Below, one piece after another: positions 1 to 7,785 of a stretch of DNA of 47,287 nucleotides. Source of the stretch: Cyanobacteriota bacterium. Lineage in GTDB: Bacteria > Cyanobacteriota > Cyanobacteriia > Pseudanabaenales > Pseudanabaenaceae. The DNA is taken from NCBI GenBank assembly GCA_025356295.1, contig JANXUJ010000199.1:1-47287 (forward strand), in the 5' to 3' direction. Under the pieces are notes generated by a model that was not told the origin of the DNA, did not search any database, and worked only from the letters and a program-made list of their open reading frames with translations. A program made the position numbers and the translations under genes. Numbering within the stretch: the first letter of the stretch is position 1; every line of letters starts with the position of its first letter.

Positions 1-23
1 GGTGTGGGGCTTCGCCCCACACC
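1..23. terminator. Perfect GC-rich hairpin at the window edge
   Basis: The first 23 bases form a perfect inverted repeat with 9-bp arms (GGTGTGGGG / CCCCACACC) around a CTTCG loop. It lies about 30 bases past the stop of the leftward tadA gene, where a rho-independent terminator for tadA would be expected. The flank that would carry the U-run on the minus strand is outside the window, so the terminator role is inferred. Confidence 0.6.
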
Positions 24-53
24 ACTATCTCTTGGCTTTGTATATTTATTTCT

Positions 54-518
54 TTAATCTCTAAGATTTTTAAACCAACTTTGCAATAGCTCTTGACATT
101 CCTGTTCACAGATTCCCCCGATCGCCTCCAGCTTATGAAAAGACACTGGACTATCAGGCAAATTTGCCACCGTGCGAATGGCTCCTGCTTTAGGATCGTC
201 AGCACCATAAACTAAAGTGTTAAGCCTAGATTGTAAAATTGCGCCCGCACACATCGGACAAGGCTCTAGCGTCACATATAAAGTACAGCCCGTCAGATGC
301 CAATCTCGTAGCACCCGCGCCGCTGACCTTATCGCCACGATCTCAGCATGAGCAGTCGGGTCCTGGTCTCGCTCTTTGCGATTTACCCCTGTGGCGATCG
401 CTTCACCCGCTTTATTTACAATCACCGCACCCACAGGGATTTCCCCTATCGCCCCTGCTTCACGCGCTAAAGCGATCGCCTGATTCATCCAAATTTGATG
501 TGATTCCAAGTTTTTCAT
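54..518 (-). CDS. tadA: tRNA-specific adenosine deaminase TadA
   Basis: TadA converts adenosine 34 to inosine in the anticodon of tRNA-Arg(ACG), which lets one tRNA read three codons. The 154-residue product has the complete cytidine/deoxycytidylate-deaminase zinc site: the HAE motif at residues 57-59 (zinc ligand H57, proton shuttle E59) and the PCPMC motif at 86-90 (zinc ligands C87 and C90). The length is normal for bacterial TadA. The ATG start is at 518. The gene is divergent from metG, with 136 bp between the start codons, and that spacer holds a long hairpin. The family is also related to guanine deaminases, but the PTAHAE and EPCPMCAGAI contexts are typical of TadA. Confidence 0.95.
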   Translation of the reverse strand: MKNLESHQIWMNQAIALAREAGAIGEIPVGAVIVNKAGEAIATGVNRKERDQDPTAHAEIVAIRSAARVLRDWHLTGCTLYVTLEPCPMCAGAILQSRLNTLVYGADDPKAGAIRTVANLPDSPVSFHKLEAIGGICEQECQELLQSWFKNLRD

Positions 519-548
519 TTTTTACAGCCTATCAAAACCCTAAAACAT

Positions 549-591
549 CCCAAAATTATCAGCGGCGCTTTGTGCCGCCGATAATTTTGGG
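549..591. repeat. Long hairpin in the tadA-metG divergent spacer
   Basis: The 18-base arms at 549-566 and 574-591 pair with one mismatch. They have AT-rich outer parts (CCCAAAATTATC / GATAATTTTGGG) and a GC-rich core (GCGGC/GCCGC) around a CTTTGT loop. It sits between two divergent start codons, so it is more likely a regulatory or dispersed hairpin element than a terminator. The core resembles other intergenic hairpins in the window, for example 27113-27151 and 28777-28799. Confidence 0.7.
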
Positions 592-654
592 GTTTAATGT
601 TACATTTACTGCCATTTTTTTGCAAAATAGTAATAGTCCTGAATTGAGCCTCCC

Positions 655-2238
655 ATGTCCCTAGAATCAAACTCCCTAGAACCGATCGCCTTAACTACCC
701 CACTTTTTTATGTCAACGATCGCCCCCATATCGGCAGCGCCTACCCCACGATTGCCGCTGACGCTCTGGCAAGGTTCTATCGGATGAAGGGACATCCTGT
801 CATGTTTGTGACAGGTACAGATGAGCATGGACAAAAAATTCAGCGCACTGCCGAGAAGAACAATTTATCGCCTCAAGAACATTGCGATCGCACCGTTGCC
901 GAATTTTATTCACTTTGGGAAAAATTTAATATTCGCTTTGATCGCTTTACTCGGACAACTGCTCCTAGGCATCAAGCGATCGTCAACGAATTTTTTCAAC
1001 GAGTCTATGATGCAGGTGATATTTATTTAAATCAGCAAAAAGGCTGGTACTGCGTTGCTTGCGAAGAATTTAAAGAAGAGCGCGAACTACCCGAAAGTCA
1101 TCACTGTACGATCCACACTAATGTCGTTTGTGAATGGCGCGATGAGCCAAATTATTTTTTCAGGCTATCTAAATATCAAGACGCACTCGATCAATTTCAT
1201 ATCGCTAATCCTAACTTCATCCAACCTGAAAGTCGCCGCAATGAAGTTCTTGGCTTCATGAAACAAGGCTTGCAAGATTTTTCGATATCTCGCGTAAATC
1301 TCGATTGGGGTTTCCCGATTCCCACCGATCCAACACATACCATTTATGTTTGGTTTGATGCCTTGCTAGGCTACGTTACTGCCCTGCTCGATCCCGATGA
1401 TAAACCAACTCTCGAAAACGCTCTCAAAAAGTGGTATCCCTTCAATCTCCATATTATTGGTAAAGATATATTAAGATTCCATGCAATTTACTGGCCGGCG
1501 ATGCTCATGTCTGCGGGATTAGCTTTGCCCAAGCGTGTATTCGGTCACGGTTTGTTAACAAAAGACGGTTTGAAGATGGGGAAAACTCTTGGCAACACGA
1601 TTGATCCTTACGATCTCGTTAATCGTTTTGGTGCAGATGCCCTGCGATATTACTTCTTAAGAGAAATCGAATTTGGTCGTGATGGAGACTTCAATGAAGA
1701 AAGATTTATCGCGATCGCCAATGCCGACCTTGCTAATAGCCTCGGCAATTTACTCAACCGCACTCTTGGCATGGTTGGTAAATATTGCCAACAGGCTATT
1801 CCTGAATACGATGCTAGCGATCGCAGTGAAGTCTCAGACTTAGTGCGTCCATTGATCGAGCAAGCCACAGCTTTAGGCGATCGCGTGGCTACTGATTACC
1901 AAAACCTCAACTTTCGGGCTGCTTGCGAGAAAATTCTTGAATTAATTTGGAACTGCAATAAATTAATTGACGAAACCACGCCCTGGAAGCTATTCAAAGC
2001 AGGTAAACAAAAAGAAGTTAATGAAACTTTATATGTATTACTCGAATCAGTGCGGATTGCGATGTATTTACTGTCACCGATTACACCCAGCTTGGCTATT
2101 AGCGCTTATCAGCAACTGGGACTAAATTTTGATGAAACATCGCCACCTGATTGGAGTCATACAAATTGGGGAAGACTACAAACAGATCGTCCTCTATCAA
2201 CACCAACTCCGATCTTTCAGCGCATTGAACATAGTTAG
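655..2238 (+). CDS. metG: Methionyl-tRNA synthetase
   Basis: This class I synthetase charges tRNA-Met with methionine in the cytoplasm. The 527-residue protein has a Rossmann catalytic core with an HIGS signature (PHIGSAYPT, about residues 23-31) and a KMSKS-type loop written KMGKTLGN. A zinc-knuckle insertion is visible (YCVACEEF followed by further Cys and His residues), as is a C-terminal helical anticodon-binding domain. It is short and lacks the C-terminal tRNA-binding (EMAP/Arc1-like) extension found on longer bacterial enzymes, as is usual for cyanobacterial forms. The ATG at 655 has only a weak ribosome-binding site. A hairpin without a T-run follows the stop. Confidence 0.95.
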   Translation: MSLESNSLEPIALTTPLFYVNDRPHIGSAYPTIAADALARFYRMKGHPVMFVTGTDEHGQKIQRTAEKNNLSPQEHCDRTVAEFYSLWEKFNIRFDRFTRTTAPRHQAIVNEFFQRVYDAGDIYLNQQKGWYCVACEEFKEERELPESHHCTIHTNVVCEWRDEPNYFFRLSKYQDALDQFHIANPNFIQPESRRNEVLGFMKQGLQDFSISRVNLDWGFPIPTDPTHTIYVWFDALLGYVTALLDPDDKPTLENALKKWYPFNLHIIGKDILRFHAIYWPAMLMSAGLALPKRVFGHGLLTKDGLKMGKTLGNTIDPYDLVNRFGADALRYYFLREIEFGRDGDFNEERFIAIANADLANSLGNLLNRTLGMVGKYCQQAIPEYDASDRSEVSDLVRPLIEQATALGDRVATDYQNLNFRAACEKILELIWNCNKLIDETTPWKLFKAGKQKEVNETLYVLLESVRIAMYLLSPITPSLAISAYQQLGLNFDETSPPDWSHTNWGRLQTDRPLSTPTPIFQRIEHS

Positions 2239-2657
2239 ATCACCGTAGTTATGTTCTTTCCATCTTGGTATTTCTCAGCCGTAAGAAATACCAAAATCTA
2301 CCTCTCTGAGTATATTTACTTATGGTGTATAGTTGAGATTAAGCTGTAAGCATAGATTAATTATTTTTACAACTTTTTCATAAAAATCACTCTATACTCT
2401 TTAACCTAATTAAACTAATTAAAATTTATCTTAAGATTCGCTGTTTTGAATGGTCTTGGGATAAGTCCATTCTTCGCTTTTAAAGATTGCTTCTAACGTC
2501 CAACGCTAGCTTCAAAAAAAGCTATACGTCAGTTTAATAGAGGGTTTTAAGAGATTCTTCTGAATTGGATAAACACTTAGGACGGTTTCAAGGATCAATG
2601 CTAATACCAAAACTTCATCCCACATCACTCGATAATAAACGTTCTATAGGCAAAAAT
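2239..2657. other. AT-rich intergenic region between metG and the NYN gene
   Basis: About 420 bases with no convincing gene other than possible N-terminal extensions of the next one. A hairpin with perfect 11-bp arms lies at 2265-2275 and 2284-2294, just after metG, but it lacks a T-run. A weaker inverted repeat (9 of 10 paired) lies at 2448-2457 and 2463-2472. The promoter of the NYN gene should be here, but I cannot place it. Confidence 0.5.
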
Positions 2658-3290
2658 ATGCTACCCTTCGAGCAAGATTCTGGGTTTAAACCAGACCAAA
2701 TTTTAGAAAATCGGGGACGTGTTGCCATATTCATTGATGGCTCTAATCTCTTCTATGCAGCCTTGCAACTAGGTATCGAAATCGATTATACCAAGCTGCT
2801 CTTGTGCCTTACCGATGGCTCTCGATTACTGCGTGCTTTCTTTTATACAGGTGTTGATCGCACTAACGAAAAGCAACAAGGATTCTTATTGTGGATGCGC
2901 CGCAATGGTTATCGGGTTATTTCTAAGGAGCTTGTTCAGCTACCCGATGGCTCCAAAAAAGCTAATCTTGATGTCGAAATCGCTGTAGACATGATGGCGC
3001 TGATTGGCTCCTATGACACGGCTGTATTAGTCAGTGGCGATGGCGATCTTGCTTATGCAGTCGATGCGGCAAGCTATCGTGGCGTGCGTGTTGAAGTTGT
3101 CAGTTTGCGCTCGATGACCAGCGATCATTTAATTAATGTCGCCGATCGCTATGTTGACCTTGAAGCAATCAAAGAAGACATTATGAAAATATCGCGTCCA
3201 CAAACACCCGCCAGCGTCCCCGCGATCGCTAGTTATACTTACCGACCCATCTCTGGCTTTGCCGCCTTAGAAAGCGATCGCGGCAACTAG
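2658..3290 (+). CDS. LabA-like NYN-domain protein (DUF88 family)
   Basis: This is a single NYN domain, a PIN-like nuclease fold. Conserved acidic residues are visible in the motifs FIDGSNLFYA, NLDVEIAVDMM and SGDGDLAYAV, as expected for metal-dependent RNase-like members. In cyanobacteria the family includes LabA, which affects KaiC-dependent circadian output in Synechococcus; whether this copy does so is unknown. Three in-frame starts are possible: TTG 2565, ATG 2598 and ATG 2658. I chose 2658 because it has an AGG seven bases upstream and homologues start close to the conserved QILENRGRVAIFIDG segment. AAGGA before 2598 is only 3 bases away, and TTG has no good site. It precedes the ribosomal operon but is separated from it by its promoter. 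Confidence 0.85.
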   Translation: MLPFEQDSGFKPDQILENRGRVAIFIDGSNLFYAALQLGIEIDYTKLLLCLTDGSRLLRAFFYTGVDRTNEKQQGFLLWMRRNGYRVISKELVQLPDGSKKANLDVEIAVDMMALIGSYDTAVLVSGDGDLAYAVDAASYRGVRVEVVSLRSMTSDHLINVADRYVDLEAIKEDIMKISRPQTPASVPAIASYTYRPISGFAALESDRGN

Positions 3291-3346
3291 AAAAACCCTT
3301 AGTTCATAAATTAATTAAGCAAATAAATTAAATAAATTAAGAAATA

Positions 3347-3375
3347 TTGACAGAAGTTACCATTGTCAATATATT
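3347..3375 (+). promoter_or_regulatory. Sigma-70-type promoter of the rpsM operon
   Basis: A perfect -35 TTGACA (3347-3352), a 17-base spacer and a -10 TATATT (3370-3375) give a near-consensus promoter. It lies about 150 bases upstream of the rpsM GTG, which leaves a long leader. It is the obvious promoter for the rpsM-rpsI gene string. The leader contains no recognised riboswitch; it could carry ribosomal-protein autoregulation, but I see no defined binding structure. Confidence 0.75.
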
Positions 3376-3525
3376 ATAGAGTTCGCTGTAAAATATGCCT
3401 TCTTCGTAATTTGCTCCTGCCGATTGTAGATAACCCACTGCATGAGAAGCGCGCTCTCACGAAGATTGTGTTGTACAGCCATTTAACATAAAATCGAAAA
3501 CTGACAACAAATTGGGAGACTTATA

Positions 3526-3909
3526 GTGGCTCGCATTGCAGGAGTTGACCTTCCGCGTGACAAGCGCATCGAAATAGGACTGACGTATATATACGGCATC
3601 GGTCTGACTAGCGCCAAAAAAATCTTAGCAGCTACCAAAATAAACCCAGACACGCGGGTTAAAGAGCTTACTGATCCTGAAGTAACGACTTTACGCCAAG
3701 AGGTAGAATCCAACTTTCAGGTAGAAGGTGATCTGCGCCGTCTTGAAGGTTTAAGCATCAAACGTCTAGTAGACATCGGCTGCTACAGAGGTCGTCGTCA
3801 TCGTATGGGACTGCCCGTACGCGGACAACGTACTCGCACCAATGCTCGTACTCGCCGTGGCGGTCGTCGCACAGTTGCAGGTAAGAAGAAAGCTCCAGGT
3901 AAGAAGTAA
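3526..3909 (+). CDS. rpsM: 30S ribosomal protein S13
   Basis: S13 sits in the head of the small subunit, where it contacts the P-site tRNA and the large subunit. The 127-residue protein starts [26 protein letters not shown] and has the conserved helix-two-turn-helix and a basic C-terminal tail ([18 protein letters not shown], then lysine-rich). The start is GTG at 3526 with a GGGAG ribosome-binding site about nine bases upstream. It is the first gene of the operon and is followed 20 bases later by rpsK. In most cyanobacteria rpsM follows rpmJ and infA; here no rpmJ could be found in the 235 bases upstream. Confidence 0.97.
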   Translation: MARIAGVDLPRDKRIEIGLTYIYGIGLTSAKKILAATKINPDTRVKELTDPEVTTLRQEVESNFQVEGDLRRLEGLSIKRLVDIGCYRGRRHRMGLPVRGQRTRTNARTRRGGRRTVAGKKKAPGKK

Positions 3910-3929
3910 GTAAGGATTAATACTAAATA

Positions 3930-4325
3930 ATGGCTCGTCAAACAACTCGTAGAACTGGCGCACGCAAAAATAAGCGTAACGTCCCTAATGGGGTCGCTTA
4001 TATCCAGTCTACTTTTAACAACACAATCGTCACGATCGCCGACACAGTAGGCGATGTTATCTCTTGGTCTTCAGCAGGTGCGAGTGGCTTCAAAGGCGCG
4101 AAGAAGGGTACTCCATTTGCTGCTCAAACTGCTGCAGAATCTGCCGCCAGAAGAGCGATGGAACAAGGAATGCGTCAAGTTGAAGTGATGGTTACAGGTC
4201 CTGGATCAGGGCGTGAAACTGCAGTCAGAGCTTTACAAGCTGCTGGTCTAGAAATCACCCTGATTCGCGATATCACACCAATTCCTCACAATGGTTGCCG
4301 TCCTCCCAAGCGCAGACGCGTGTAG
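3930..4325 (+). CDS. rpsK: 30S ribosomal protein S11
   Basis: S11 forms part of the platform of the 30S subunit, near the E-site. The 131-residue sequence shows the family core [14 protein letters not shown], the [20 protein letters not shown] segment and the C-terminal [18 protein letters not shown] signature. The length is standard. It lies 20 bases downstream of rpsM and about 110 bases upstream of rpoA, in the conserved alpha-operon order without rpsD. Confidence 0.97.
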   Translation: MARQTTRRTGARKNKRNVPNGVAYIQSTFNNTIVTIADTVGDVISWSSAGASGFKGAKKGTPFAAQTAAESAARRAMEQGMRQVEVMVTGPGSGRETAVRALQAAGLEITLIRDITPIPHNGCRPPKRRRV

Positions 4326-4434
4326 TCCTATTTGCTGAGCAAGCGATCGCCAAATGGTGATCTCTTTCTTTGATTTTATTCTCTAATTTCCCCTTTGATT
4401 TTCGTTTACTCTTGCAGACTAAGTCGGTACAAAT

Positions 4435-5388
4435 ATGGCACAGTTTCAGGTTGAGTGCGTTGCATCCCACACAGAAAAAGATAATAGCCAGTACAGCCAA
4501 TTTGTACTGGAGCCACTAGACCGGGGGCAAGGCATTACCATTGGAAATGCGCTCAGACGGGTATTGCTCTCCAATCTTGAGGGTGCGGCAGTCACTGCTG
4601 TTCGCATTGCTGGTGTCAACCACGAGTTTGCGACAATTCCAGGCGTACGGGAAGACGTATTGGACTTGATGCTCAACCTCAAAGAATTGGTACTGAAGTC
4701 TTATAGCTCAGTACCGCAAATTATTCGGTTGGTGGAGCGCGGTCCAAAGCTAGTCATGGCGACCAGTTTTCATTCTTTGCCATCTGACATTGAGATCGTT
4801 AATCCTAACCAGTACATTGCCACTCTTAGTGAAGGCGCAACTTTGGAGATGGAACTGACGATTGAACGTGGCAAAGGTTATCGTTCGGTTGACCGTTCTA
4901 AAGAAGACCACAGTTCTCCGATTGACACACTCAAGATTGATGCTGTGTTTATGCCTGTACGTAAGGTCAAATATGAAATTAAAGACGCTCGGATCGGTGA
5001 CGCGATCAACAAAGAGAGTCTATTAATCGATATTTGGACCAACGGCAGCATTACACCTCAAGAAGCTCTTAGCCAAGCCGCTAGTGTGTTAGTGAACTTA
5101 TTCTCACCCTTGCAAGAAATCACCCTTGCGCCCTCGTTGCCTCAAGAACGTGATGAGCAGGATGAGACTAAGCAAATCCATATTGAAGAGCTACAACTGT
5201 CAGTCAGAGCCTATAACTGTCTCAAACGCGCACAGATTAACACTGTCGCTGATTTGCTGGAATACACTCAAGACGATCTACTGGAAATCAAAAACTTTGG
5301 TCAAAAGTCAGCTGAAGAAGTTATGGATGCTCTCAAACAGCATCTTGGCTTGACTTTAACTGAGTCCAAAGCTTCTAAAGTTATGTAA
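4435..5388 (+). CDS. rpoA: RNA polymerase alpha subunit
   Basis: The alpha subunit nucleates RNA polymerase assembly and contacts UP elements and activators. The 317-residue protein has the N-terminal assembly domain (for example [25 protein letters not shown], about residues 25-49) and a complete C-terminal DNA-binding domain ([26 protein letters not shown], then the [10 protein letters not shown] helix-hairpin-helix). The length is typical of cyanobacteria. It starts with ATG at 4435, between rpsK and rplQ, in the usual alpha-operon position. Confidence 0.97.
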   Translation: MAQFQVECVASHTEKDNSQYSQFVLEPLDRGQGITIGNALRRVLLSNLEGAAVTAVRIAGVNHEFATIPGVREDVLDLMLNLKELVLKSYSSVPQIIRLVERGPKLVMATSFHSLPSDIEIVNPNQYIATLSEGATLEMELTIERGKGYRSVDRSKEDHSSPIDTLKIDAVFMPVRKVKYEIKDARIGDAINKESLLIDIWTNGSITPQEALSQAASVLVNLFSPLQEITLAPSLPQERDEQDETKQIHIEELQLSVRAYNCLKRAQINTVADLLEYTQDDLLEIKNFGQKSAEEVMDALKQHLGLTLTESKASKVM

Positions 5389-5431
5389 ACAAGCTCTGCA
5401 AAGAGTTTTATATCCATCTAGTACATTACCT

Positions 5432-5866
5432 ATGCGCCACCGTTGTAAAACCCCCCAGCTTAATAAGGCTGCCGATCAGCGCAAAGCTCTCCTCAGGGCT
5501 TTGACCACTGAGCTAATCCTCAGAGGCGAAATCAAAACCACTAGAGCAAAAGCCGATGCTGTTCGCACTACGGCTGATCATATGATCACTCTTGCTAAAA
5601 ATGGTTCGTTGCACGCTCGCCGTCAAGCGATCGCCTACTTATATGACATCTCGGTCAAAGACGGCGAACCTGTAAGCGATCGCCCGATGACCAAGACTAA
5701 GCAAGCACTACTGCCTGAAGAAGAACGCGTAACTACTTTGGTGGACTTATTGTTTACCCAAGCTAAAGACCGTTATGCTGAGCGCAATGGTGGTTACACT
5801 CGCATTATCCGCACGGTTAGCCGTCGCGGTGACAATGCCGAAATGGCAATCTTGCAACTCGTATAG
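5432..5866 (+). CDS. rplQ: 50S ribosomal protein L17 with an internal insertion
   Basis: L17 binds 23S rRNA near the exit-tunnel side of the 50S subunit. Both conserved ends are intact: [29 protein letters not shown] at the start and [25 protein letters not shown] at the end. The protein is 144 residues against about 116 for the usual cyanobacterial form. The extra ~28 residues lie at about 73-100 (from [11 protein letters not shown] to PEEERV), between the helix ending AIAYLYD and the segment [19 protein letters not shown]. The reading frame is open throughout, so this is a true in-frame insertion and not a frameshift. It may be a surface loop. Confidence 0.95.
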   Translation: MRHRCKTPQLNKAADQRKALLRALTTELILRGEIKTTRAKADAVRTTADHMITLAKNGSLHARRQAIAYLYDISVKDGEPVSDRPMTKTKQALLPEEERVTTLVDLLFTQAKDRYAERNGGYTRIIRTVSRRGDNAEMAILQLV

Positions 5867-5892
5867 ATGCGTATCCAGAGGCGTATCCAAAG

Positions 5893-6699
5893 ATGTTTGC
5901 TGCTGATTCTGAGTCTCCCCGCCGTGTTGCTCTAGTTATTCAATACTTAGGTACTCACTTTTACGGATGGCAAAGACAGCCAAATCATCCTAGTGTGCAG
6001 CAAACGATTGAAGAAGCGATCGCTAAGATTTGCGGAAAATCAACCGTTTTGCATAGTGCGGGTAGAACCGATACTGGCGTTCATGCTGCGGCTCAAGTAG
6101 CGCATTTTGATACGACTAGCATGATCCCTCCCCATCGTTGGGCAAAAGTGCTAAATGCTCATCTGCCCGAAGATATCTTGATCTGCGGATCGACAGAAGT
6201 TGCTAGTGACTGGCACGCAAGATTTTCGGCGACATGGCGGCGTTATCGTTACACGATTTATACGGCGGCAATCCCGAATTTATTTGTAAAACAGTTTAGC
6301 TGGCACTACTACCTCGATCACCTTGACGAACAGCTGATCCATCAAGCTTTGCAACCTATGTTAGGCAAGCAGGATATGGCAGCATTCCAGAGGGCAGGTT
6401 CCAGTCGTCCCCATAGTCGGCTTGAGGTTCAAGAGGCATTATGTTGGCGAGATGGCGACTTCGTCCATGTGGAAGTTCAGGCTAGTGGCTTTTTATACGG
6501 CATGATCCGTTTGTTGTTGGGGCAGTTAGTCGAGGTGGGGCGATCGCGTCTCACAGTTTCAGACTTTACCAACCGATGGCAACAAAAGCGCCGTATTGAA
6601 GTTAAATATGCGGCTCCGCCTCAAGGACTCTGTTTATTGGCGATCGGCTATGCCGATAACCCATTTGCTGAGTTCGCTAAATTTGATAGACCAGTCTAA
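5893..6699 (+). CDS. truA: tRNA pseudouridine(38-40) synthase TruA
   Basis: TruA isomerises uridines 38-40 in the anticodon stem of many tRNAs. The 268-residue product carries the catalytic motif AGRTDTGVHA (nucleophile D60) and typical family segments (IQYLGTHFYGWQRQP near the N-terminus; FLYGMIRLLLGQLVEVGRS near the C-terminus). The ATG is at 5893, 26 bases after the rplQ stop, and rplM follows 41 bases later. The rplQ-truA-rplM-rpsI order is common in cyanobacteria and supports the assignment. Confidence 0.95.
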   Translation: MFAADSESPRRVALVIQYLGTHFYGWQRQPNHPSVQQTIEEAIAKICGKSTVLHSAGRTDTGVHAAAQVAHFDTTSMIPPHRWAKVLNAHLPEDILICGSTEVASDWHARFSATWRRYRYTIYTAAIPNLFVKQFSWHYYLDHLDEQLIHQALQPMLGKQDMAAFQRAGSSRPHSRLEVQEALCWRDGDFVHVEVQASGFLYGMIRLLLGQLVEVGRSRLTVSDFTNRWQQKRRIEVKYAAPPQGLCLLAIGYADNPFAEFAKFDRPV

Positions 6700-6740
6700 T
6701 TAACCTGTTTGATAGATAAATCTCGCTTGTAGAGAAACTA

Positions 6741-7208
6741 ATGACTACAACTACACTCACTCCTAATAAAAGCTACTTACCAAACGATCCTGATCGCAAA
6801 TGGTATGTTATTGATGCGGAAGGTCAGCGCCTCGGACGGCTTGCTAGTGCGATCGCGATCATTTTGCGCGGTAAAAATAAGCCCATCTATACGCCCCATC
6901 TCGATACTGGCGATTTTGTCGTTGTCATCAACGCTGAAAAAATTGCTGTAACTGGTAAAAAATCTACCCAAAAACTATACAGACGACATTCTGGTCGTCC
7001 TGGTGGGATGAAGGAAGAAACCTTTGACAAAGTAATTGCTCGTGTCCCCGAACGTATCCTCGAACACGCCATCAAAGGTATGTTGCCAAAGAATACCCTC
7101 GGTCGTCAGCTTTTTACTAAGCTCAAGGTTTATAAGGGTGCAAACCATCCTCATGAGGCTCAGCAGCCTGAAACTTTGGTAATCAAAACCATCCCATCGC
7201 AGAAGTAG
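6741..7208 (+). CDS. rplM: 50S ribosomal protein L13
   Basis: L13 is an early-assembly protein of the 50S subunit. The 155-residue protein shows the conserved segments [48 protein letters not shown] and the [14 protein letters not shown] motif. The start is ATG at 6741. It ends 12 bases before rpsI, and the two are translationally close, as in most bacteria. Confidence 0.97.
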   Translation: MTTTTLTPNKSYLPNDPDRKWYVIDAEGQRLGRLASAIAIILRGKNKPIYTPHLDTGDFVVVINAEKIAVTGKKSTQKLYRRHSGRPGGMKEETFDKVIARVPERILEHAIKGMLPKNTLGRQLFTKLKVYKGANHPHEAQQPETLVIKTIPSQK

Positions 7209-7220
7209 GAGAAATAACCA

Positions 7221-7634
7221 ATGTCAGATACTGAACGTTCTAATCGTGCTGTTTACTGGGGTACTGGTCGTCGTAAAAAAGCGATCGCGCGTGTACGCCT
7301 CGTGCCTGGTGAAGGCAAAGTTGTGATCAACGGCAAACCTGGTGATCTATATTTGCAGTTTAATCCTACCTACATTTCAGGTGTTAAGGCTCCTCTGGAA
7401 ACCTTAGGCTTAGAAAATGAGTATGATGTTTTGGTCAATGCTCATGGTGGCGGTGTTACAGGTCAAGCTGATGCCATTCGCTTAGGCGTTGCCCGTGCAT
7501 TGTGCGAACTGGCTCCTGAAAATCGTAAGCCTCTCAAAGTTGAAGGCTACATGACTCGCGATCCTCGTTGTAAGGAACGTAAGAAGTACGGTCTTAAGAA
7601 GGCGCGTAAAGCTCCTCAATACTCGAAACGGTAA
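7221..7634 (+). CDS. rpsI: 30S ribosomal protein S9
   Basis: The C-terminal tail of S9 reaches the P-site tRNA. The 137-residue protein shows [18 protein letters not shown], the [23 protein letters not shown] core and the invariant C-terminal [12 protein letters not shown]. It is the last gene of the operon and is followed by a strong terminator. In many cyanobacteria rpmE (L31) comes next; here it does not. Confidence 0.97.
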   Translation: MSDTERSNRAVYWGTGRRKKAIARVRLVPGEGKVVINGKPGDLYLQFNPTYISGVKAPLETLGLENEYDVLVNAHGGGVTGQADAIRLGVARALCELAPENRKPLKVEGYMTRDPRCKERKKYGLKKARKAPQYSKR

Positions 7635-7668
7635 TTGCAAGTCAAAAGACAAACAAAAAACAAAAAAC

Positions 7669-7699
7669 AAAAAAGAGGTCACGAAGTGACCTCTTTTTT
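7669..7699 (+). terminator. Rho-independent terminator of the rpsM-rpsI operon
   Basis: Perfect 14-bp arms (7669-7682 and 7686-7699) around a GAA loop. The GC core is GAGGTCAC/GTGACCTC, with an upstream A-tract and a downstream T-tract. It begins about 35 bases after the rpsI stop. Confidence 0.9.
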
Positions 7700-7731
7700 G
7701 TTTGTATTGCTTTTCAAGCAAGCGAGGCTAA

Positions 7732-7770
7732 AAACAATAAAAGGCTCGCTTAGCGAGCCTTTTATTGTTT
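7732..7770. terminator. Near-perfect 39-base palindrome, bidirectional terminator
   Basis: The arms at 7732-7750 and 7752-7770 are perfectly complementary over 19 bases, with a GGCTCGC/GCGAGCC core and A/T-rich ends. It can act in both directions. On the minus strand it lies just past the stop of the porin gene, and on the plus strand it backs up the rpsI terminator. Confidence 0.85.
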
Positions 7771-7785
7771 TACGGAAAGAAAATT

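Noticed and set aside
239..664. Plus-strand open frame opposite tadA
   Set aside because: It is an antisense shadow of tadA and its upstream hairpin, with no family resemblance.
3291..3525. rpmJ (L36) upstream of rpsM
   Set aside because: No MKVRxSVKK-type 37-codon frame is present on either strand; only the promoter and leader are seen.
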